This document shows, piece by piece, positions 1-8,025 of a stretch of DNA of 64,000 bases; position 1 is the first letter of the stretch, and every line of letters starts with the position of its first letter. The position numbers and the translations under genes are program-made. The notes under the pieces are model-generated. The model was not told the DNA's origin. It made no database searches and worked only from the letters and a program-made list of their open reading frames with translations. The stretch comes from Pandoraea faecigallinarum (GTDB lineage Bacteria > Pseudomonadota > Gammaproteobacteria > Burkholderiales > Burkholderiaceae): positions 3,596,001 through 3,660,000 of the forward strand of contig NZ_CP011807.3 in NCBI RefSeq assembly GCF_001029105.3. The letters run 5' to 3'.

Positions 1-383
1 GCGCCCTTCGGGCCGCCGGAGACCGGTGCATCGACCAGGGCGATGCCCTTCTCGCGCAGGGTGACGGCAAGCTTGCGGGTGCTTTGAGGATCGGCCGTCG
101 ACGTATCGACCACGATCAGTCCTTCGCGACCGTTCGCGGCAATGCCGTCGGCGCCGTTCACTACGGCTTCGACCACTTGCGACGTCGGCAGCGAGAGCAC
201 GAGGGCGTCGGCTTCGCGGGCCAATTCGGCAACCGAGGCGCGCAGGCCGATTCCGGCCTCGGCCAGCGCGGCACCGGCGGCCGGCGACGGATCGAAACCG
301 AGCACCGTGAAACCGCCGCGCTGCAACGACAGCGCCATGCCGCGTCCCATATTGCCCAGTCCGACCACTCCGATGATTTTCAT
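1..383 (-). CDS. NAD(P)-dependent 3-hydroxyisobutyrate dehydrogenase-family oxidoreductase (partial, N-terminal part)
   Basis: The reading frame starts at ATG 383 on the minus strand and runs off the window edge, so only about 127 residues are seen. Residues 8-13 read GLGNMG, the dinucleotide-binding glycine motif of the 6-phosphogluconate/3-hydroxyisobutyrate dehydrogenase family. Near the truncated end is DAPVSGG, the conserved substrate-site segment of beta-hydroxyacid dehydrogenases. The family oxidises small beta-hydroxyacids or reduces their semialdehydes in the cytoplasm. It lies 110 bp downstream of the VOC gene on the same strand and may be cotranscribed with it. The exact substrate cannot be told. 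Confidence 0.85.
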   Translation of the reverse strand, partial: MKIIGVVGLGNMGRGMALSLQRGGFTVLGFDPSPAAGAALAEAGIGLRASVAELAREADALVLSLPTSQVVEAVVNGADGIAANGREGLIVVDTSTADPQSTRKLAVTLREKGIALVDAPVSGGPKG

Positions 384-493
384 GTTGACTCCAGTTTGAC
401 TGCGAGAATGACGCCGCCCCCACGGGCGACGCCGCGTTGCTCTGCGCGCCGGAACATCCGGCCGACGCGCATTGAATTCCGGGTGTCGCCGCG

Positions 494-1393
494 CTAGTGG
501 TTCACGAATTCCAGCACGACATTGCCTGCGAAGTCGGGCTCGACCACCAGCCCATGCTCGTTGTAGCCGTAGGGCACGCCATGCTCGCGCCATAACGCTT
601 CGACGTGCGCCAGATCCGGCGCGAGCAGCGTGATCGCCACCGCATGCGTGCGCACGCCTTGCGCCATGGGCAGCCCCACTGCGGCGTAGCGCGCTTCGGC
701 GCGCTGCGGCGACATCGCGCGCAGGTGACCGCATCCCGTGTCGGCCACGGCGCCGCCGTCGTAAAGATCGACGTGGCGGGCGCCGTACATGCGCTGCCAG
801 CGCATGGCGAGCGTGCGCAGCGAAACGGTATCGGGCGTGACGTACGTGACGCCGACAATGCCCGTCACTCCATTGGCGTGCTGTTGCCATTCCGGCACCC
901 AGATCAGTTCGGGGCGATGCTGGTGGCAGATGAAATTGGACGCGTCGCCCAGCGTGTCGTCGATGAACAGGCCCAGTGAGACGACCGCCTCATCTGGGGT
1001 GCCGTCCGGTTTGCGCATGGCGCGGCGGAACTCAAGGATGCCTTGCGTGCTCAGTCCGGCTTGTGTCAGGCGGGCATGATCGGCGCGGGCGTCCTTGCTA
1101 TGCAGCGCGACGAGCGAGACACCCTCTTCCCGGCCGAGGAAGCTGCCGAGGTAGCGCCCGAAGCAGAAGTCGCCCGCGGCGTTCGTGCCGAACTTGCCGG
1201 CGTCGTCCACGCCGATGAGTTCGATGAAGTTGTCGCCGAACATCATCAGCGACGTCACGGTGCCCCACGGGTGATACGACACCGGGGACGGCGCAAAGCC
1301 CATGCGCATGTAATGGGCGAGGCGCCGCGGGTGGTCATGCACGGTGACCAGCGGATGATCGATGCCGAATCGCGTGTTGCGCGGAGGAATCAT
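494..1393 (-). CDS. VOC-family (glyoxalase-like) protein
   Basis: This 299-residue protein starts MIPPRNTRFGIDHPLV and has the glyoxalase-like VOC pattern: a FGIDH metal-ligand-type motif near the N-terminus, FIELIGVDD in the first half and NVVLEFVNH at the end. Such proteins are metal-dependent lyases, isomerases or dioxygenases. I chose the ATG at 1393 because GGAG lies about 8 bases upstream at 1401-1404; a start 10 codons further up lacks such a site. It shares a strand with the downstream HIBADH-type gene and is divergent from the LysR gene at 1604, its likely regulator. The substrate is unknown; a catabolic role is inferred. Confidence 0.8.
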   Translation of the reverse strand: MIPPRNTRFGIDHPLVTVHDHPRRLAHYMRMGFAPSPVSYHPWGTVTSLMMFGDNFIELIGVDDAGKFGTNAAGDFCFGRYLGSFLGREEGVSLVALHSKDARADHARLTQAGLSTQGILEFRRAMRKPDGTPDEAVVSLGLFIDDTLGDASNFICHQHRPELIWVPEWQQHANGVTGIVGVTYVTPDTVSLRTLAMRWQRMYGARHVDLYDGGAVADTGCGHLRAMSPQRAEARYAAVGLPMAQGVRTHAVAITLLAPDLAHVEALWREHGVPYGYNEHGLVVEPDFAGNVVLEFVNH

Positions 1394-1582
1394 CGGGTGT
1401 CTCCGAGGGACCCTGCCGGTCATGGCAGGTGACCCGGGGTCGCGTCAAAACTGGCGCGGAATCGGGCCGCCGACACCGGGCCTCGCCTGGGTTCGTTGCC
1501 CGGCGTTGGGGCCGATCCGCATGCCTCGCAGTGTGGATTGAAAAAAATGGACGCTCAATGACAACGCTTGAAGATTTTTGTT

Positions 1583-1593
1583 CTAATAATTAG
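1583..1593. promoter_or_regulatory. AT-rich palindrome in the VOC/LysR divergent promoter region
   Basis: The 11-bp palindrome CTAATAATTAG lies 10 bp before the LysR start codon, in an otherwise GC-rich region between two divergent genes. LysR proteins often bind imperfect T-N11-A palindromes in such places. That this is the operator is inference from position and symmetry only. Confidence 0.3.
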
Positions 1594-1603
1594 TCTTTAG
1601 GCT

Positions 1604-2533
1604 ATGACACCTGCCATCAACGAAAGCCGTCTGTCCTATCTCTACGAGGCCGTCCAGTGCGGCACGGTGCGCGCGGCCGCCGACAGGCTCGACATCGCCC
1701 CGTCCGCCGTGAGCCGCCAGATCGCCTTGCTGGAGGCGGAACTGGCGCTGCCGCTGATCGAACGCCATAAGCGCGGCGTGCACCTGACACAGGCCGGGCG
1801 TCTGCTCATGGAGTACTACCGCGAGCAACGCGCGCACCAGGAAGACCTGCTCGCCAAGCTCCAGGAAGTGCGCGGATTGCGGCGCGGCCACATCCGGCTG
1901 GCCGTCGGCGAAGGATTCGTCAGCGATCTGATGGGCGCGCCATTGCAGTACTTCTGCAAGCGCTACCCCGATATCACGCTCACGCTCGATCTGGCGGGGA
2001 CCAACGAAGTCATGCGCCTCGTGGCCGAGGACGACGCGGATATCGGCCTCGTCTACAATCCGCCCGCCGAGCCCAAGATCGTCTCGCGGGCGCAAATGGC
2101 GCAGCCGGTCCACGCGATCGTCGCGCCCGGCTCGGCGCTCATCGCGCAGGCGGACAAGGCCGGTGCGGTGACGCTCGACGCCCTCTACGACGTGCCGCTC
2201 GCGCTCATGCACGGCTCGTACGGCACGCGCCAGTTGATGGAGTTGGCCGAACAGTCCGAGAAGCACCGGCTGACGCCTGCCGTCACGACCAATTCAATTT
2301 CCGTACTCAAGCATTTCGTGCGCGCCGGACTCGGGGCAACCTTTCTGCCCACCTTCGCCGTGTCGCAGGAAATCGAGGCGGGTGTGCTGTGCGCGGTCGC
2401 CATCGACCATCCGATTCTCAATCGCGCGGAAGCCCACCTGATTACCCGCGCCGGACGCCGCCTGTCCGGCGCGGCCAACCGCCTGCTGACCCATCTGGCC
2501 AGCAAGATGGAAGCCTTCGGTGCGCCGGACTGA
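1604..2533 (+). CDS. LysR-family transcriptional regulator
   Basis: The 309-residue protein has the LysR layout. A winged helix-turn-helix lies at about residues 7-66 (AAADRLDIAPSAVSRQIALLE, then HKRGVHLTQAGR), followed by a periplasmic-binding-protein-like effector domain beginning near GHIRLAVGEGF. It is divergent from the VOC and HIBADH-type genes, the usual arrangement for a LysR regulator of a small catabolic operon, so control of those genes is the natural guess. The inducer is unknown. Confidence 0.92.
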   Translation: MTPAINESRLSYLYEAVQCGTVRAAADRLDIAPSAVSRQIALLEAELALPLIERHKRGVHLTQAGRLLMEYYREQRAHQEDLLAKLQEVRGLRRGHIRLAVGEGFVSDLMGAPLQYFCKRYPDITLTLDLAGTNEVMRLVAEDDADIGLVYNPPAEPKIVSRAQMAQPVHAIVAPGSALIAQADKAGAVTLDALYDVPLALMHGSYGTRQLMELAEQSEKHRLTPAVTTNSISVLKHFVRAGLGATFLPTFAVSQEIEAGVLCAVAIDHPILNRAEAHLITRAGRRLSGAANRLLTHLASKMEAFGAPD

Positions 2534-3053
2534 CGCTGAAACGCCCGACTGAAGTCCACCGGCCAAATTCTGCGGTCCGGGCACACGCCGGGCGAGCCAT
2601 TTCGGTTGCTGGCACGCAACAAACCGGGGACTAAGCCTTTCCCTTATATTGCGTGCCGAAAAATTCGGATATAAAGAAGCCAAACAGGCGAACAGGTGCG
2701 GGTTTGCGTCGCACTACGAGACAAATCTCACCTGGCCCGACACCCATTCCGGTCGCATGACAGTGCGCGCACAGCGTATTGCCAGCCGACCCTACGCCAG
2801 TGGACTGCCATGACGACGATCTCTGACGACCAGAGCGTGACGGCATCACTCGCAACCGGCCGCACTCCCCCATGCGGCGCCCGTTGCCCAGGCGTTTCCG
2901 CTTGCCGATTTCTCGTCACTCGTAACGAAATTTCAGGCTTTTCCGACGACGTCACCTATGGCTTCCGCTCGGGGCCATGCAAAGGTCTGGCGACGACGGC
3001 GGTCATCACCACGCAAAGAGGTGCGGGGCAAAACGCAATCTGGGGAGCAGATC
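2534..3053. other. Intergenic region before the porin
   Basis: About 520 bp without a convincing gene. It contains a small inverted repeat (CCGAA and TTCGG arms around AAA, 2656-2668) followed by an AT-rich stretch, and presumably the porin promoter. Short open frames here lack family resemblance or ribosome-binding sites. I see no RNA gene. Confidence 0.5.
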
Positions 3054-4118
3054 ATGAAAAAGAAGCTCATTGCAGCAAGCCTGCTTTGCAGCATCGGCAC
3101 ATTTGCGCACGCTCAATCGAGCGTGCAACTCTACGGCCGCGTCGATGGCGGCTTTCAGTTCATGAACAATTTGCAGGACGGGAATGGCGGCACCGCCTCG
3201 CGCTGGAGCGCGCAGGGCGGCGACTACGGTACGAGCCTGTTCGGCCTGCGCGGCTATGAAGACCTCGGCCGCGGGTTGCACGCCGTGTTCAATCTGGAAG
3301 CCGGCTTCCAGTTGATGAACGGGTTCAACAATAACGGCTCGGGTTCCCTGTTCGACCGTCGCGCGCTGGTCGGCCTGAACTCGCTCACCTGGGGTCAGTT
3401 GACGCTCGGTCGCAACCTGTTCATCAGCAACGGGGTATGGGACTTCGATCCGTTCCAGCAGCAGGCCTTCTCGTCGGCCTCGCTTGTACGCGGACGTAAC
3501 TGGCCGCAGGCGAGCAACACCGTCAATTACCAGAGCCCGAACTGGTACGGCTTCGATGTCGTGGGGCAGTATGCCTTCTCCAATATTGCCGGCCAGTTCA
3601 ATAACGGCCGGGGCATGGGGGCGCAATTGACGTACACGCACGATCGTTTCCAGCTGCGTGCGTTGTACGACGAAATCCGGGACACCAACGGGCGCTTTAC
3701 CGACGTGTTCGCCACGTCGCGCGAGTACTTCGCAGGCGCCAACGTCTTCCTGAACCGCTTCACGATTTCGCTCGGCTACACACACATGGCGGCACCGGAC
3801 GCGCCGGCTCCCGACTTCGCCACGCGCGCCGATCACTACTGGGCCGGCGTGAAGTATCAGGCCACTGCCGTGTGGGCCGCGAATGCCGCGGTGTATCACG
3901 TGAACGTGCCGGGCGGCTTCGGGCATGCCACCATGTTCGAGTTGGGAACGACTTACAACCTCTCGAAGCGGACCTTCTTCTACGGCACCATCGCCTACGT
4001 GAAAAACAGCGCGAACCAGAGCTTCTCGGTCGCGGCGATTCCGAGCGATTCGCTCGACAACCCGCCCGCCGGGAAGAGCCAGACCGGCGCCTACATCGGC
4101 ATCTCGCATTCGTTCTGA
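3054..4118 (+). CDS. Gram-negative porin (Burkholderia-type trimeric general porin)
   Basis: The 354-residue protein has a classic signal peptide (MKKKLIAASLLCSIGTFAHA, cleavage after residue 20). The mature part begins QSSVQLYGRVDGGF, the hallmark first strand of betaproteobacterial general porins, and it ends in phenylalanine (GISHSF) as outer-membrane barrels do. The length matches the family. It forms a water-filled channel for small solutes in the outer membrane. The frame continues upstream, but ATG 3054 opens the signal peptide. It stands alone and is followed by an intrinsic terminator. Confidence 0.95.
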   Translation: MKKKLIAASLLCSIGTFAHAQSSVQLYGRVDGGFQFMNNLQDGNGGTASRWSAQGGDYGTSLFGLRGYEDLGRGLHAVFNLEAGFQLMNGFNNNGSGSLFDRRALVGLNSLTWGQLTLGRNLFISNGVWDFDPFQQQAFSSASLVRGRNWPQASNTVNYQSPNWYGFDVVGQYAFSNIAGQFNNGRGMGAQLTYTHDRFQLRALYDEIRDTNGRFTDVFATSREYFAGANVFLNRFTISLGYTHMAAPDAPAPDFATRADHYWAGVKYQATAVWAANAAVYHVNVPGGFGHATMFELGTTYNLSKRTFFYGTIAYVKNSANQSFSVAAIPSDSLDNPPAGKSQTGAYIGISHSF

Positions 4119-4210
4119 GGTTCCGAGGTTCCGATGTTGTAAGGTTCTGCTGTTCGAGTGGCGTCTCGCACCCCGCGTCGTGCGTCACCTATCGCGCAAG
4201 CCCATCACGA

Positions 4211-4247
4211 CAAACCGCACGGTCACTGCCGCGCGGTTTGTTTTTTC
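4211..4247 (+). terminator. Intrinsic terminator of the porin gene
   Basis: A hairpin with arms CAAACCGC and GCGGTTTG is followed by a run of T (4241-4246) on the plus strand, about 90 bp after the porin stop codon. The stem and T run fit a Rho-independent terminator. Confidence 0.8.
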
Positions 4248-4258
4248 GTCGGCAACGA

Positions 4259-7200
4259 TCAGAAGCTGTATTTCGCGCTCACGCCGCCTGCCACCGCCTT
4301 TTCGCCGGAGCGCAGACTGAGGTTCCCGCCGACATGCATGTTGAGTTGCCGCGTGACCCGGATGTCGGCGCCCAGATCGGCGGTAAAGATGTCGCGCCCC
4401 AACTTCACGCCGTTGACCGTGAACGAGCGCGGCGCACCATAAATGGCATTCGTCAGGCTGCCTTGCGTGTCGCCGAACTCATGCTCGTAAGCCAGACGCA
4501 ACGACGGAATGACACTCCCCCCGGCGGTGTTGACGAGTTCGCGCCACAGCCGCACACCGGCGATCACGCGTCGGGAGTTGCTGGTTTGCGAGCCGACGTG
4601 CAAGCCGTTGTTGCCCTGAGTGGCATCGCGATCGGTTTCGTCGTAGCCGTCGAGCCGTGTCGACGCGAGGCGCATGCCGAGGAAAGGATCGACGTTCATG
4701 CCGCCTGCAATCACGCGCTGCCCGAGCTCACCGAAGACGCCGATGGTCCGGCCACCGGTCTTGCCGGAGACGCGCGCGGAGACGTCGCGAGCGGCGACGG
4801 TGCGATCGCTCGTCAGGTTGTGGTTGGAGAAAAACACGCCGCCGTTGGCGAACCAGCGCGCATCGCTCAGGTAGGAGCCGTAGAGGCCGACGCTTGCCGT
4901 GCGCACGCTGGCGTCGCCGGGCAGGTCGTTCGCCCGCGACGTTCGCGTGCCCAGCCCGAACGACGCGCCGATGAGCGCGTTCCGGTTCAGCCGCCTGTCC
5001 ACGCCAAATGCCCCATCGATGCCGCTGGTCGAGAACGACGTGCCACTGCCTTCCTGATTCGCGCCCGCGCCCTTGAACGAGCCCCAGACGGCCGTGCCGT
5101 TTTCGCCTGCGCGCTGCCCGGCCGTGGTGTTGCAATCGGGCATCGACCCGCCGGCGAGCATTCGGGTCTGCATGCTGGCGCGAAACTGATCGGCCGCCCC
5201 ATAGGCTGCTGTTGCATTGTTCGCGAGCGATTCGCCGGAGAGCATGCGTGCTGCCCGCCGTTGCTCCGCCGATCCCGCGGGCAGCAAGACCATCTGCCCC
5301 AGCACATTCCCGCCGACCCGGCCCGAGACGATGTCGTTGAGCGTGACTCCCCCAAGCGATGCGAGCAATTCCCCTTCGTTACCCGAGTAGGGGGCGTTCG
5401 GGTCGAGAAACGCAATGCCTTTGTTCGGATCGATGATGACGGAACCGTCGTCGCCGCCGTCGCCGGAAGGATTCGTGGGAATGCTGCCGTAATCGACTTC
5501 GCCGAGCTTTACCTTGGCGTCCTTGCCGGGCACCACGACCTGAATCTTTTTCTCGAGCAGTTCTTCCGGCGAGACGGACGTATCGACCGGACGCAGCACG
5601 ATCTTCGTCTTCGTGAAGTCGCCGTCCTTGTTCACTTCGAGCGTGCCGCGGTGGATGCCGTCGGCGTCCTTTTTCGCATCGGAAAGAATCTTGGCCTTCT
5701 CACCCTTCGACGCGTAGGAATCGATCACCAGCTTGTAGCCATTGAGCTTGAGCGTGCCGGCGTTCTCGAATGTCTTGACGTCGTAGACATCGTTGGCCAG
5801 CGAGATCGTGGCGGGCTCGGCAAGCGTGAGCAAACCGGTGCCAAGGGCGTTTCTGTGCGCCGCCGTCAGCGTGCCGTTCTCGACGTTCAATGTCTCGATG
5901 CCGCTCTGGTCTGCGCTGAACACGAGGTGGCCCGTACCGACTTTGCTGACGTGGGCGCCCGCCCCGCCCTGACTACCGCTCAGGATACGGCCGCCGAAAA
6001 CGTCGTTTCGGTTCAGGGCGCCGAGTTGCAGCGATTTGCCCGCGGTGATGACTTCGCCGGTGCCCGACAGCGAACCGATACCGAGCGTGGGGCCGGTGCC
6101 GGCACGCGGCGCATCGGCCGCGAGCGATGCCGTATCCGCGAGCGAAAGCACGCCGCCGTCCAGTTCGATGGTGGCGGCATCGGCCGTGGTAGCGCCGGTC
6201 AGGTTCGCGGTGCCGGCGTTCTTCAGATGCAGGCGATCGAGCGATGTATCCTTGAAAACGACGTGTGCGCCTTTGTGGTTGTCGACATCGGCGTCGTCAC
6301 CGTTCGATTTGAGAAAGGTCAGCGTCCCGTCGTTTGAGATGACCGCGCCTTTGGCGGCCGCTTCATCGAACCCGGCCACGCCTCCTTCGCGAATCGCGAT
6401 CTGGCTTTGGCCCGCGTCCGCCCCCTGGCGGAAGTGCAGTTCACCGTGATCGGCAACGAGAATATGGGCACCGCCGGCGCTCGTGCCCTGCTCGAAGGCG
6501 ATGCGTCCGCCTTTGTCGCCTGCACCGAGCGGCTTGCCTTGCGTGGTGCCCGCGCTCAGGAGAATGTTCTGCGCGGCGGGATCCACGCCTTTGCCCGAGA
6601 CGAAATCCAGTGCGCCATTGGTGCCGACGGCCACTTTCAGCGACGCCTCGCCTTCGATGCCCCGATGCACCTTCAGCGTCCCCTCGTCGACCAGAATCGT
6701 GTGATTGGCCTCTTCAACGGCCCGAATGGTGCCGACCTCGCGCGTATCGTTGGCCGCGCCGGTAATGGCGTCGGACTTTTCTCCCGAACGTTTCGTGATT
6801 TCCAGCGTGGCGTTCGCGTCGATGAAGGTTTGCCCGGGGGCCGGCGCGGTCTCGTTCTTGAAATCGATCTGATTCCTGTCGTTCCACGTCAGCACGCCGT
6901 CCGGATTATTGATGGCGTCCGTCGTACCGGCGTTCAGTTGATAGGTTTTCTTCAGCGTATCGAGATCCGTTTCGCTATTGACACCATTCCACCGGTCCCG
7001 TTTGTACGCGATCAATTCCTTCTCGCGTTCGGCGGCTTCGAAGGCCTTGTTGGCGTCGTGCCACTTCACGTCGTTATCGGAAAGGCCGCCCAGCAGCGCG
7101 TTTCTTGTTTTCTCCTCGAACTGTCCGTTGTCCACTTTCAATTCGTTGATTTTTTCCGACAAGCTCTTTAGATCTGCGGCCAACGCCTGATCCCAGGCGG

Positions 7201-7558
7201 GCGGCGATTTCCCCAGAATGTCTTTTGCCTTTTCCTCCATTATTTTCGCCAGCCGTTTCAAAATCGCGATCTTGTTCTCGACAGATTCCGAACTGGTCAT
7301 GACGACCTTCACCTGATCGTTGTAATCGAGCAGGACATCGTTGCTCTTTTTATAATTTTCCTTTTCCTCGGCAACCCGGCCGGCCGCTTCGGCCTCGGTA
7401 TTCAGATCCCCGACTCGCGCTTCTTTTTCATCCTGCCAACTGGTTTGGGGCGTTTGAGAAAGTGCATATACCGGTGTCCCTGCCATCACCACCGCCGCCA
7501 CAGCCAAGCAGATCCTTGTCTGACAACGAGTATTAGACTTCGGACGATTCCCTTGCAT
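4259..7558 (-). CDS. Autotransporter with beta-helix passenger and C-terminal barrel (paralogue 1)
   Basis: The 1099-residue protein starts at ATG 7558, which has AGGAG 7 bases upstream; a TTG 6 codons earlier is less likely. A signal peptide occupies about residues 1-33. Then come a charged, predicted helical region to about residue 200, and a repetitive glycine- and aspartate-rich passenger with beta-helix-like phrases such as GRIAFEQGTSAGGAHILVADHGELHF. The last roughly 300 residues are an autotransporter barrel ending KYSF. Such type Va proteins carry a passenger to the cell surface for adhesion, aggregation or enzymatic activity. No protease or lipase motif is visible. It is a tandem paralogue of the next gene. 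Confidence 0.88.
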   Translation of the reverse strand: MQGNRPKSNTRCQTRICLAVAAVVMAGTPVYALSQTPQTSWQDEKEARVGDLNTEAEAAGRVAEEKENYKKSNDVLLDYNDQVKVVMTSSESVENKIAILKRLAKIMEEKAKDILGKSPPAWDQALAADLKSLSEKINELKVDNGQFEEKTRNALLGGLSDNDVKWHDANKAFEAAEREKELIAYKRDRWNGVNSETDLDTLKKTYQLNAGTTDAINNPDGVLTWNDRNQIDFKNETAPAPGQTFIDANATLEITKRSGEKSDAITGAANDTREVGTIRAVEEANHTILVDEGTLKVHRGIEGEASLKVAVGTNGALDFVSGKGVDPAAQNILLSAGTTQGKPLGAGDKGGRIAFEQGTSAGGAHILVADHGELHFRQGADAGQSQIAIREGGVAGFDEAAAKGAVISNDGTLTFLKSNGDDADVDNHKGAHVVFKDTSLDRLHLKNAGTANLTGATTADAATIELDGGVLSLADTASLAADAPRAGTGPTLGIGSLSGTGEVITAGKSLQLGALNRNDVFGGRILSGSQGGAGAHVSKVGTGHLVFSADQSGIETLNVENGTLTAAHRNALGTGLLTLAEPATISLANDVYDVKTFENAGTLKLNGYKLVIDSYASKGEKAKILSDAKKDADGIHRGTLEVNKDGDFTKTKIVLRPVDTSVSPEELLEKKIQVVVPGKDAKVKLGEVDYGSIPTNPSGDGGDDGSVIIDPNKGIAFLDPNAPYSGNEGELLASLGGVTLNDIVSGRVGGNVLGQMVLLPAGSAEQRRAARMLSGESLANNATAAYGAADQFRASMQTRMLAGGSMPDCNTTAGQRAGENGTAVWGSFKGAGANQEGSGTSFSTSGIDGAFGVDRRLNRNALIGASFGLGTRTSRANDLPGDASVRTASVGLYGSYLSDARWFANGGVFFSNHNLTSDRTVAARDVSARVSGKTGGRTIGVFGELGQRVIAGGMNVDPFLGMRLASTRLDGYDETDRDATQGNNGLHVGSQTSNSRRVIAGVRLWRELVNTAGGSVIPSLRLAYEHEFGDTQGSLTNAIYGAPRSFTVNGVKLGRDIFTADLGADIRVTRQLNMHVGGNLSLRSGEKAVAGGVSAKYSF

Positions 7559-8025
7559 TGGACAACTCCTTTTCAATTCGCCTCAAATGATGATTTCCCT
7601 CATCACGCTTCGGACGGCGACTTGAAGCCGCCATCTCTCGGGCAAATTCTAGGAGTCGATTTATCTCGAATTACGCCAATAACGACAGCTTTGATACTTA
7701 ACCCATCGACACAAACTTCTTTAAATAAACGTCAAAATACGACATAAATATTTTTAATTTTCAATAATCGCTCACATCGATATCGCGTCACGCCGGCCTC
7801 ATCCCAAACACGGGGAAACCTGACGCACCTGCGCAACAGAAGTGGCCAGGCAATTCAGCGATTTCCCCGCGTCTTTGTTCCGGGCATCCGCCATCCGGAC
7901 GGTCCCGCAACGCCCTACCGAAACGAAAAAACCCGCCGCATCCTTTCGGACACGGCGGGTTGTCGTCGAGCCACCGGCAACGCTCGCCTCGCGGCCCGCG
8001 AGGGCCACCCTGGACTCAGGGCGCC
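7559..8025. other. AT-rich intergenic region between the two autotransporters
   Basis: About 470 bp. The half next to the downstream autotransporter (roughly 7640-7790) is strikingly AT-rich for this genome and should carry its promoter. The other half holds the terminator of the upstream autotransporter. No gene is supported here. Confidence 0.6.
7922..7962 (-). terminator. Intrinsic terminator of autotransporter paralogue 2
   Basis: On the minus strand, arms AACCCGCCG and CGGCGGGTT form a stem around a 15-base loop, followed by a T-rich run (7922-7930). It lies about 60 bp after the stop codon of the 8026-11880 gene. Confidence 0.85.

Noticed and set aside
3872..6337. Very long open frame (821 codons) on the plus strand
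   Set aside because: It is antisense to the porin end and autotransporter paralogue 1, lacks a family resemblance and has the Arg/Gly/His-rich look of GC-rich antisense frames.
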